Below are positions 1-7,262 of a stretch of DNA of 64,000 nucleotides, piece by piece (position 1 is the first letter of the stretch; the number at the start of each line of letters is the position of its first letter). A model generated the notes under the pieces. That model searched no databases. It was not told the origin of the DNA and saw only the letters and a list, made by a program, of their open reading frames with translations. Position numbers and translations under genes: made by a program. The DNA comes from Mucilaginibacter sp. (GTDB lineage: Bacteria > Bacteroidota > Bacteroidia > Sphingobacteriales > Sphingobacteriaceae): contig NZ_JANYGQ010000022.1 in the NCBI RefSeq assembly GCF_025359345.1, positions 248,001-312,000 on the forward strand, given 5' to 3'.

Positions 1-1297
1 TGGCGCATTTTTCCAGATGGATGCTTTTGCATTTTATTCGGGATTTGGCTTCGGTGCACCCCACCCTAAACCTACTACAGTTGCCGCAAAAACCTTTGAC
101 TATCCTGATTTTGATAATTATTCGTTTTATCTAAAAACCGGTGCAATATCAAATTTGACAAAACTAACCGGCGACAGCCTCGAATTTTGGAACCAGATTA
201 TGGCGCACCCCAATCGCGATGATTTTTGGATGTCGCGCAATGCACGCGTCGGCATTAAAAATGTAAAACCGGCCATGCTGGTTGTCGGCGGTATTTTTGA
301 TGCCGAGGATTGTTTTGGCGCCTGGAACACTTACCAGGCTATCGATAAGCAAAGTCCGCAAACAAATAACCGCCTGGTGATGGGCCCGTGGTACCACGAA
401 CAATGGCGAAATAATGATGGCACCCATTTGGGCAATGTGCAATGGGACAGCAACACCAGCAAATACTACGCTGATAATATAGAGATTCGGTTTTTTGAAT
501 ATTACCTGCGCGGTAAAGGCACGGTTGACAGCATCAGCAAAGCAACCGTATTTTTCACCGGCGAAAACAAATGGCACCATTTAAAGCAATGGCCGCCTGT
601 AGATGCAACGCCAACCAACCTGTACCTGGAACAAAAAGGGAAATTATCTTTTGATGCTATCAGCACTTTTGCGCCCGCATTCGACAGCTATGTGAGTGAT
701 CCCTCCAAACCCGTTCCTTACACCGAAGACGTACATTTTAACCGCTCCCGCAATTATATGACAGACGACCAGCGTTTCGCTGCCCGTCGCCCTGATGTGC
801 TGGTTTACGAAACGCCGCTACTGGATAAAGATATTACCCTTGGCGGTCCCGTTGTAGCCGACCTGATGGTTAGCATCAGCAACACCGACGCCGATTTTGT
901 GGTAAAACTGATTGATGTTTTCCCGGATAACGCCGGCCATGATGACGTTGATATTTATGCTGAAACAGACGCCCCAAACCGCGTGCCAATGGGTGGCTAC
1001 CAAATGCTGGTACGCGCCGAAATAATGCGCGGCAGGTACCGCAACAGCTATTCAGCCCCGGAAGCATTTGTACCCAATAAACCCACCCAGGTAAAATACA
1101 CCCTGCCCGATGTTGCCCATACCTTTAAAAAAGGGCACCGCATTATGGTGCAGGTACAAAGCAGCTGGTTCCCGCTGGCTGATCGTAATCCGCAGCAGTT
1201 TATTGATATCAACCACGCAAAGGACGAGGATTTTATTAAGGAAACCATTAACGTCTATCAAAACCAATCGAAGATAATTTTGCCGGTGGTGAAGTAA
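1..1297 (+). CDS. CocE/NonD family hydrolase (X-Pro dipeptidyl-peptidase type), 5' end cut by window
   Basis: This is the C-terminal part of a serine hydrolase of the CocE/glutaryl-7-ACA acylase family. The frame is open from base 2, before the first ATG at 17, so the gene starts outside the window and that ATG is internal. Counting from it, GGIFD (D95) and GPWYH (H127) match the catalytic Asp and His of cocaine esterase. The nucleophile serine would lie upstream. The last ~200 residues fit the jelly-roll domain of the family, with 'KGHRIMVQVQSSWFP' near the end. The substrate cannot be predicted; members cleave acyl, peptide or ester bonds and are often secreted. The gene ends at a dispersed inverted repeat. 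Confidence 0.88.
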   Translation, partial: GAFFQMDAFAFYSGFGFGAPHPKPTTVAAKTFDYPDFDNYSFYLKTGAISNLTKLTGDSLEFWNQIMAHPNRDDFWMSRNARVGIKNVKPAMLVVGGIFDAEDCFGAWNTYQAIDKQSPQTNNRLVMGPWYHEQWRNNDGTHLGNVQWDSNTSKYYADNIEIRFFEYYLRGKGTVDSISKATVFFTGENKWHHLKQWPPVDATPTNLYLEQKGKLSFDAISTFAPAFDSYVSDPSKPVPYTEDVHFNRSRNYMTDDQRFAARRPDVLVYETPLLDKDITLGGPVVADLMVSISNTDADFVVKLIDVFPDNAGHDDVDIYAETDAPNRVPMGGYQMLVRAEIMRGRYRNSYSAPEAFVPNKPTQVKYTLPDVAHTFKKGHRIMVQVQSSWFPLADRNPQQFIDINHAKDEDFIKETINVYQNQSKIILPVVK

Positions 1298-1301
1298 GGG
1301 T

Positions 1302-1366
1302 TGGAGATTAGAGATTAGAAAATCGGCTATAAGTCTTACTAATCTCTAATCGACCAATCTCTAATT
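1302..1366. repeat. Intergenic inverted repeat, 'gagattagagattag' family
   Basis: The left arm ggagattagagattag faces right-arm copies ctaatctctaat and caatctctaat. The repeat sits between two convergent genes and could act as a bidirectional terminator. A related element lies at 27182-27247. Confidence 0.7.
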
Positions 1367-2039
1367 ACTTTAACGATTCATTAATTGCCTTTTGCGCCAG
1401 CGGTTCCATCGCTTTATACCCTTCAAGGGTTGGGTGTATACCATCTTTAGCCAGGTTTACAGGCAAGCCTTTTTCACCGTCGACCATTTTTGAATAGTAG
1501 TCGAGGTAAACGATATGGTTTTTATCTGCGTACGCCTTCAGCATAGTATTAAGCTGTATTACCTTTTCAGTTGGGGTTATTGCAGGGCGCCAAGGCAGTT
1601 TGTTGGCCGGCAGCACTGACGATATTACCACTTTAATATTGTTGGCCTTTGCAAGCTCGGCCATCGAAGCTATGTTGCCAAAAACATCCTCCAGTTTTTC
1701 TGGCCCGTTATTTTGGGCGATATCGTTTATACCCGCAAGTATCACTACTACTTTGGGTTCAAGGTTTATTACATCCTGCCGAAAACGTACCAGCATTTGG
1801 CCGGTAGTTTGTCCGCTTATACCACGGTCGACATAATTATTGCCGGCAAAAAAGGTAGAGTCATTATTCACCCAGAAGTCGGTAATTGAATCGCCCATAT
1901 AAACGGCGGTGATTTTACCAGCAACGGCAGGTTGCAATTTATGGTTAGCATCGTCGTAATGGCCGATATTAGGCCAGTCTTGCGCCCGGGCGCCAATTGC
2001 AAAAGTCATCAATAAGGCAAAAAAGAGTGTTTTGTTCAT
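1365..2039 (-). CDS. SGNH/GDSL-family lipase or esterase, secreted
   Basis: This is a secreted SGNH hydrolase, an esterase or deacetylase fold often acting on acylated sugars. I chose the ATG at 2039, which gives a clean signal peptide (MNKTLFFALL...ARAQ); the longer ORF adds 14 residues with no signal character. Block I is YMGDSITD (nucleophile Ser51), block II includes GISGQTTGQM, block III is LAGINDIAQN, and block V is DGIHPTLEG with the Asp-His pair. All catalytic blocks are present, so the enzyme should be active. Length, about 224 residues, is normal. The substrate is unknown. It is convergent with the CocE-like gene. Confidence 0.9.
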   Translation of the reverse strand: MNKTLFFALLMTFAIGARAQDWPNIGHYDDANHKLQPAVAGKITAVYMGDSITDFWVNNDSTFFAGNNYVDRGISGQTTGQMLVRFRQDVINLEPKVVVILAGINDIAQNNGPEKLEDVFGNIASMAELAKANNIKVVISSVLPANKLPWRPAITPTEKVIQLNTMLKAYADKNHIVYLDYYSKMVDGEKGLPVNLAKDGIHPTLEGYKAMEPLAQKAINESLK

Positions 2040-2217
2040 GTAAATTGGGTATTTTAATTTAAGTGTAAAGTTTAAATGCAAATAAAGAAACTTTTAGCAT
2101 ATGCGGAATAGAATGCGCAATTTGTAAACAAAAATATTTTTCAATTAAACCATTGGCAGGCGAGCTGGTCATACTTTCTTTTTAACCCGGCTTTAAAGTA
2201 TAATTAAATGTAGAGTT

Positions 2218-2706
2218 ATGGCATCTACCTATGCAAAGCACCCCAGTATTATACTTTTCGCCAAAACTGCTTTTTTGCTGGTTATTATTACCTCAATGCA
2301 GGGATGCAAAGGCAATAAGCTGACCTACAACAGCAATTGCGATGAAGGCATTGCGTTTAAAAAGGTAAAGTTTAATGAGCTGGTAACTCATATTAAAACT
2401 TACGACCAGCAGTACGTTGAGGTTTCGGGTACCTATATGGAATCAAAAGAACAATCGGCGTTGTATAACGACAGTTTGTTTACCGACCACTCAAACAAGC
2501 ATGCATTATGGATAAATTTTAGCCAGGATTGTCCGCTGTACCTTAAAGGGACCCGTACAGGTTTATTTGAACCCACCAACGGCGAATTTGTATTGGTAAA
2601 TAATAAAGAGATAAAGATCCGCGGTAAAGTCGATTTGCATAATACCGGGCACCTCGGGCAATATTGTGCGGCTATTGACAGGATTAGCCTTGTCGAATTT
2701 AAATAA
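2218..2706 (+). CDS. Putative lipoprotein of unknown function
   Basis: I do not recognise this 162-residue protein. It has an N-terminal hydrophobic stretch followed by a lipobox-like SMQGC, so it is probably lipid-anchored. The mature part has two further cysteines and short beta-rich segments such as YVEVSGTYMES and KIRGKVDLH, which suggests an OB-like or small beta-barrel domain; this is inference only. It is a single gene, convergent with the minus-strand MBL hydrolase, with only eight bases between the stop codons. Confidence 0.7.
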   Translation: MASTYAKHPSIILFAKTAFLLVIITSMQGCKGNKLTYNSNCDEGIAFKKVKFNELVTHIKTYDQQYVEVSGTYMESKEQSALYNDSLFTDHSNKHALWINFSQDCPLYLKGTRTGLFEPTNGEFVLVNNKEIKIRGKVDLHNTGHLGQYCAAIDRISLVEFK

Positions 2707-2714
2707 ATCCGTTT

Positions 2715-3476
2715 TTATATTTCAAGCTGCAGGCCATCATAAGCCAGTTCAATGCCGCGGGGCAATTCTTTAGCTATATCCCTGTGCCTGCCAAGCCTGT
2801 GACTTATGTGGGTAAAATAGGTAGTTTCGGCACCCATTTCCTGCGCAAAGGCAACCGCCTCGTCAAGTGTGAAATGCGAAATATGTTCCTGCCTCTGCAA
2901 GGCATTTATTACCAAAATGCGGCTGCCTTTAATCTTTTCTTTCTCTTCACCTGAAACGGTTTTTGCGTCAGTGATGTAGGTAAAATCCTTCAATCTGAAC
3001 CCCAATACCGGTAGTTTATAGTGTAAAACTTCAATCGGTATAAAGTGCACGTGGCCAATATCAAATGGCTCGGCGCCTATGGTATGCAGGTTTAGCTGCG
3101 GGATACCCGGATATTTAAATTCCTCGAAAATATAATAGAACTCGCGTTTGAGCGCTGCCTGTACCCGTGCGTCTGCATACACATCAACAGGCCCTTGCTG
3201 CCGGTAATTATAAGCGCGGATGTCGTCAAGCCCGGCTATATGGTCTTTATGTTCGTGGGTAAAAACAATGGCATCCAGCCGCTGCACGTTCGCGCGCAGC
3301 ATTTGCTGCCTGAAATCCGGGCCAGAATCAACAACAATAACCTTTCCCTTATCTTCAATTAAAATAGAGGTACGCAGGCGGTTATCCCGCGCATCGTCCG
3401 AGGTGCAAACCTCGCAGTTGCAGGCTATTACAGGTACACCCTGTGAAGTCCCGGTTCCTAAAAAAGATATCGTCAC
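2715..3476 (-). CDS. MBL-fold metallo-hydrolase, PhnP-like
   Basis: This is a metallo-beta-lactamase fold phosphodiesterase of the PhnP/RNase Z-like group. The metal motif is THEHKDH (H74, H76, D78, H79), and later His and Asp ligands are visible in IEVLHYKL, ITDAKT and HISHRLGRH. The N-terminal GVPVIACNCEVC is the cysteine-rich zinc motif typical of PhnP relatives. PhnP cleaves cyclic ribose phosphates in phosphonate breakdown, but no phn genes are nearby, so the substrate is open. The start overlaps the end of the upstream small gene by four bases, indicating translational coupling. Confidence 0.88.
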   Translation of the reverse strand: MTISFLGTGTSQGVPVIACNCEVCTSDDARDNRLRTSILIEDKGKVIVVDSGPDFRQQMLRANVQRLDAIVFTHEHKDHIAGLDDIRAYNYRQQGPVDVYADARVQAALKREFYYIFEEFKYPGIPQLNLHTIGAEPFDIGHVHFIPIEVLHYKLPVLGFRLKDFTYITDAKTVSGEEKEKIKGSRILVINALQRQEHISHFTLDEAVAFAQEMGAETTYFTHISHRLGRHRDIAKELPRGIELAYDGLQLEI

Positions 3477-3745
3477 AGTTCCAGTGTTGTTTGTTTAAGC
3501 TGCTGGTGAAAAGCTATTTGCTTATCGTCCAATAAATTATAATCCATTTCAAGATCGCGGGCCAGTTCGCTTATCGCCAATATTTTGCTTTCCAATCCCG
3601 AAAATTTGTTTACTACCACCACTTTACTGTTTAACAACAGGCATGCCCCGGTTTTGAAGTTACCTTTCTCGTAACGAACCCGGTAACCCGCCGTGCGCAG
3701 CAGCAATTCCAGTTTTTCGAGCGTGTGGTTTGTTATGGTAAGCAT
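3473..3745 (-). CDS. Small conserved protein of unknown function
   Basis: About 90 residues. The ORF track starts at a TTG (3754); I prefer the ATG at 3745. Its stop overlaps the start of the PhnP-like hydrolase by four bases, so the two form one operon. The sequence has a helix-strand-strand pattern (YRVRYEKGNF, ACLLLNSKVVVVNKF) followed by a C-terminal helical part. There is no signal peptide or membrane segment, so it is cytoplasmic. I know similar small genes beside MBL hydrolases in this phylum but can assign no function. Confidence 0.72.
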   Translation of the reverse strand: MLTITNHTLEKLELLLRTAGYRVRYEKGNFKTGACLLLNSKVVVVNKFSGLESKILAISELARDLEMDYNLLDDKQIAFHQQLKQTTLEL

Positions 3746-3765
3746 GGAATTCAAAAGTAGGAAAA

Positions 3766-3884
3766 AGTCCGGACGTCCGGAAGTCGGTAAAGTCCGAAAG
3801 ACGAAAGAAAAGCTGGAATCGCATCAGGCGATTGCAACAAAAATAATCTTTGCTGACTTTACCGACTTTTCCGACTTTCGGACT
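3766..3884. repeat. Intergenic inverted repeat with 'gtcggtaaagtc' arms
   Basis: Left arm 3766-3794 and right arm 3854-3884 are imperfect reverse complements that share gtcggtaaagtc. The spacer is about 60 bp. The element lies between divergent genes, upstream of the DUF5009 gene. The related text ctttcggact recurs near 27898-27910. Confidence 0.65.
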
Positions 3885-3933
3885 ATATTGCACCTCGATA
3901 ATCCTGATACAACTTAACCTCCTTTATTGAACA

Positions 3934-5070
3934 ATGGACCAAAACCCGAATAGGTTTCTTTCGCTTGATGTATTTCGCGGAATGACAATCTGCTTTATGA
4001 TTATTGTAAACACGCCCGGCAGCGGTGCTACAGCATTCGCCCCGCTTGAACATGCCGCCTGGTTTGGCTTTACCCCTACCGACCTTGTATTCCCATCGTT
4101 TTTATTTGCCGTAGGCAACGCAATGAGCTTTGCCATGAAAAAATTTGCCGGCCTAAGCAACTCGGCTGTGGTATGGAAAATCATCAAACGCACAGCATTG
4201 ATATTTTTATTCGGGTACCTGATGTCGTGGTTTCCGTTTGTGCAGCATACAGCAAGCGGCTGGTCACTATCACCAATAAGCCATACCCGTATTTTGGGCG
4301 TGTTACAGCGCATAGCATTATGTTATATGTTTGCGTCGCTGATGGTGCATTTCATCAAATCAGTAAAAGTTATTGTAATTATCAGCGTTTTGCTTTTGTT
4401 TGGCTACTGGTTCTTGCTCCTTATTTTTGGCGATCATGCGCAGCCTTATGGCATGTTAACAAATGCCGGCACCTATCTTGATAAATTCCTGTTAGGCGAC
4501 GATCACCTTTACCACGGCGAGGGCGTAGCTTTCGACCCTGAAGGCTTTTTAAGCACCCTACCGTCAATAGTAAACGTTATCTGCGGCTATTTTGCCGGCA
4601 GGTATATCCAGGAAAAAGGCAAGCGCTACGAAACCATATCAAAACTAATGCTTTGGGGCGCGTTGTTTATCTTCATTGCCCTTTGCTGGAACATGACTTT
4701 CCCCATTTCTAAAAAATTATGGACCAGTCCGTTCACTTTGCTTACAGTAGGGCTGGATTTGATAATTATATCGGCCCTTATTTACATTATTGAAATACGG
4801 GAATGGAACAAAGGCAACTGGACGGCCTTTTTTACCACGGTGGGTAAAAACCCGCTGCCGGTTTATCTTTTTTCGGAGTTGTTTGTGGTTTGTTTGTTTA
4901 TGATTCAAATAACCCCAAAAAGCAATTTTTACGGGTGGATTAACGATGTGCTTTTCCAGGTTGTGGCGCCGGGGGCGATAGGCTCGTTGTTGTTTGCCAT
5001 TTGCTATATGCTGGTTTGCTGGTGCTTTGGGAAAATTTTGGATAAGAACAAGATTTATCTGAGGGTGTGA
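3934..5070 (+). CDS. DUF5009/heparan-alpha-glucosaminide N-acetyltransferase-like membrane protein
   Basis: This is a polytopic membrane protein of the family related to human HGSNAT. The N-terminal SLDVFRGMTI and TPTDLVFPSFLF motifs are hallmarks, and about ten hydrophobic helices follow over 378 residues. Bacterial members are thought to move acyl groups across the inner membrane onto sugars or glycans; that role is inference here. Nearby SGNH and ChbG-type enzymes suggest a glycan-modifying neighbourhood. It has its own upstream region containing an inverted repeat and no strong ribosome-binding site. Confidence 0.88.
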   Translation: MDQNPNRFLSLDVFRGMTICFMIIVNTPGSGATAFAPLEHAAWFGFTPTDLVFPSFLFAVGNAMSFAMKKFAGLSNSAVVWKIIKRTALIFLFGYLMSWFPFVQHTASGWSLSPISHTRILGVLQRIALCYMFASLMVHFIKSVKVIVIISVLLLFGYWFLLLIFGDHAQPYGMLTNAGTYLDKFLLGDDHLYHGEGVAFDPEGFLSTLPSIVNVICGYFAGRYIQEKGKRYETISKLMLWGALFIFIALCWNMTFPISKKLWTSPFTLLTVGLDLIIISALIYIIEIREWNKGNWTAFFTTVGKNPLPVYLFSELFVVCLFMIQITPKSNFYGWINDVLFQVVAPGAIGSLLFAICYMLVCWCFGKILDKNKIYLRV

Positions 5071-5109
5071 GTTGGTGAATGGTTGATTAGTTTGAAATCT
5101 GTAAAATTT

Positions 5110-5227
5110 GTCATTGCGAGCGAGGTACGAGCGCGGCAACCGCACGCTTGCATAATCTTCGTACAAAGACGATGCCATTCATTTCGCTCTGTAAAGTTCG
5201 CGGTTGCCGCGCTGCGCTCGCAATGAC
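5110..5227. repeat. Dispersed inverted repeat 'gtcattgcgag', copy 1
   Basis: Starts gtcattgcgagcgaggtacg and ends with the reverse complement ctcgcaatgac. It is the first of five copies in the window, located between two plus-strand genes. Such elements could fold into long hairpins in RNA. Confidence 0.85.
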
Positions 5228-5256
5228 ATAGTTTTAATTGTTACACTATTATAGCC

Positions 5257-6324
5257 ATGAAAAAAATTATAGTATCGTTATTACTCGTCGTGCTGGCTAT
5301 TGCCCATACCTACGCCCAGCAAACAAAAACCTATGCCGAAAAGCTTGGTTGGCCCAAGGGCGCCAGGGTGCTGATACTGCATGTAGATGACGCCGGTATG
5401 TCGCACGACTCGAACGAAGGCGCCGAGATGGCTATTGGCGAGGGTGTGGCTACCTCAACCAGCATTATGATGCCCTGCCCCTGGGTGTCTGACTTTAAAA
5501 AGTATCTCGACAAAAACCCAAATACCGATGCAGGCCTTCACCTTACGCTAACATCCGAATGGAATAACTACCGCTGGGGGCCATTGGCCGGCAAACAGGC
5601 GGTGCCTGGCCTGGTTGATAAAGAGGGCTGCTTTCCGGCTGCAGTTGTTGGTGTTTATTTTAGCGCAAAACCGGATGAGATTGATAAAGAAATACGCGCC
5701 CAGCTTGACCGCGCCGTAAGCATGGGCATTAAACCCACCCACCTCGACTCGCACATGGGGACGCTATTCGCCAAGGACTCTTTTTTGGAGAAATATTTGA
5801 AACTGGGCATCGAAAAACAAATCCCCGTGATGTTTCCGGGCGGCGATGATACTTTTTTCCGCTCTGAAGCAAAAGCCGCCGCCATAGCCGACTTGAAAAA
5901 ACAAGGCAAACACACCGAGGGGATGACCATACCCGATCCTACTCCGCTGGTTAAAGCAAAAGAAACCGGCGCTATGCTCTGGAAAAATGGTCTGCCTGTA
6001 TTGGACGACCTGCATAACTCCAGCTATGATTGGATAATGCCCGATATCGACAAAAAAACCGACAAGGAAATTCAAAAATTTTACACCGACCATTATATCG
6101 AAAGTATCGGCAGGCTTAGCCCGGGTTTAACCATGGTAATAATGCATTGTACTAATCCATCCGAATCGTTCAAGAACATCTGCAACGAAAGCAAAAAACG
6201 TAAAGGTGACTTGATGGCCATGATGAACCCGCGCCTTCGTAAGTTTTTAAAAGACAACGGCTTTATTTTAACAACGTGGCGGGAAGTGATGGAGCGAAGG
6301 GTGAAGGCCGGGAACCAGGATTAA
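5257..6324 (+). CDS. ChbG/HpnK (YdjC)-family polysaccharide deacetylase, secreted
   Basis: This is a metal-dependent carbohydrate deacetylase of the YdjC fold. It has a signal peptide (MKKIIVSLLL...YAQ), so it acts in the periplasm or outside. Metal and catalytic motifs are HVDDAGMSH (D44, D45), DAGLHLTL (D91, H95) and THLDSHMG (H162, H166), with MHCTNP toward the C-terminus. Family members remove N-acetyl groups from chitobiose or from hopanoid-linked glucosamine. At 355 residues it is longer than ChbG because of the signal peptide and an insert. It is flanked on both sides by copies of the same dispersed repeat. Confidence 0.88.
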   Translation: MKKIIVSLLLVVLAIAHTYAQQTKTYAEKLGWPKGARVLILHVDDAGMSHDSNEGAEMAIGEGVATSTSIMMPCPWVSDFKKYLDKNPNTDAGLHLTLTSEWNNYRWGPLAGKQAVPGLVDKEGCFPAAVVGVYFSAKPDEIDKEIRAQLDRAVSMGIKPTHLDSHMGTLFAKDSFLEKYLKLGIEKQIPVMFPGGDDTFFRSEAKAAAIADLKKQGKHTEGMTIPDPTPLVKAKETGAMLWKNGLPVLDDLHNSSYDWIMPDIDKKTDKEIQKFYTDHYIESIGRLSPGLTMVIMHCTNPSESFKNICNESKKRKGDLMAMMNPRLRKFLKDNGFILTTWREVMERRVKAGNQD

Positions 6325-6362
6325 GGGACTTATTAGATTTTAAGGAGGATTTAACAAATTTT

Positions 6363-6451
6363 GTCATTGCGAGCGAGGAACGAGCGCGGCAATCGCGCAC
6401 TTTACAGAGCGGCTGCGAACAGTTCGCGATTGCTTCGTGCCTCGCAATGAC
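6363..6451. repeat. Dispersed inverted repeat 'gtcattgcgag', copy 2
   Basis: Starts gtcattgcgagcgaggaacg and ends cctcgcaatgac. It lies between convergent genes (the YdjC-like deacetylase and lolA) and may terminate both. Confidence 0.85.
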
Positions 6452-6476
6452 AAATAAGGGCAAGTTATTTCAATCT

Positions 6477-7157
6477 CTACCGCAAATCAACAACCTCAAC
6501 ACCCTTATGCGCTTTAACATCAAAGGTAAACATGGCATCGGCAACTGCCGGATTGGGTACAAAACTTTTTAAAGTATAAGTATACCTGTTACCGTTTTTA
6601 TCAAATATCAGGGCGCTATAAATTTGACTTTTAGCCTTGTCAATCTCCAGCCTCACTTTAAAAAAGCCTTTTTTATCGTCTTCCGGGGTAAGGTCAATTT
6701 CCTGGTAAATATTACCTCCTATCTTTTTTAGACCTGTGTACAGGTATTTGTAGCCGTGTTCGTAAATGGTAAATATTTTGGCTGGATTTAAACCTTCGCC
6801 GCTGTTATCAACGTTATTTACCTGTACCTCGTTATCCTTTTTAAGATAGGTCCACTGGGTTTTGCCATCGCTGATAATTTCCTGCTGGGCCACATTTTTT
6901 GTAGCTGCATCGGCGCCGTAGAGACTTACCTTAAACTTATTCAATTTTGATTTTGCTATAAGTGTCCCTGTTTGGGTTTCTTTTACGCCAGCCTGCTGGT
7001 TATCAAGAGTAAACACAAAATCGGTTTTAACCACGTCGTACATTTTGTATTTGGCGCTTACCTTGCTTAAAATGGCTTTGGCGTCTGCGTCTTTTTGGGC
7101 CGATGCGTAACCGGCAGTTAGTACTGTTAGTATTGAAAATATAAGTAGCTTTTTCAT
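6477..7157 (-). CDS. lolA: LolA-family outer-membrane lipoprotein carrier protein
   Basis: This is a periplasmic lipoprotein chaperone of the LolA fold. It has a signal peptide (MKKLLIFSILTVLTAGYASAQ) and the family's string of beta-strands, for example SDGKTQWTYLKKDNEV and SALIFDKNGNRYTYTLKSF. LolA takes lipoproteins released by LolCDE and carries them to the outer membrane. It lies just downstream of ftsK on the same strand, a pairing common in this phylum. A GGAGG sits four bases before the ATG, an unusually good Shine-Dalgarno site for this group. No lolB or lolCDE gene is in the window. Confidence 0.9.
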   Translation of the reverse strand: MKKLLIFSILTVLTAGYASAQKDADAKAILSKVSAKYKMYDVVKTDFVFTLDNQQAGVKETQTGTLIAKSKLNKFKVSLYGADAATKNVAQQEIISDGKTQWTYLKKDNEVQVNNVDNSGEGLNPAKIFTIYEHGYKYLYTGLKKIGGNIYQEIDLTPEDDKKGFFKVRLEIDKAKSQIYSALIFDKNGNRYTYTLKSFVPNPAVADAMFTFDVKAHKGVEVVDLR

Positions 7158-7161
7158 TTTT

Positions 7162-7166
7162 CCTCC
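7162..7166 (-). promoter_or_regulatory. Shine-Dalgarno site of lolA
   Basis: Read on the minus strand, GGAGG lies four bases before the lolA ATG. Strong sites like this are rare in Bacteroidota. It supports the chosen start and suggests efficient translation independent of ftsK. Confidence 0.6.
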
Positions 7167-7262
7167 GGATCGAATCCGTATAGTATTAGAGCTTATTTTT
7201 AAAAAATTGTTTCAACGATTATCAAATCGCACATAATTAAGAACAAAAATTAAGACAAAGGT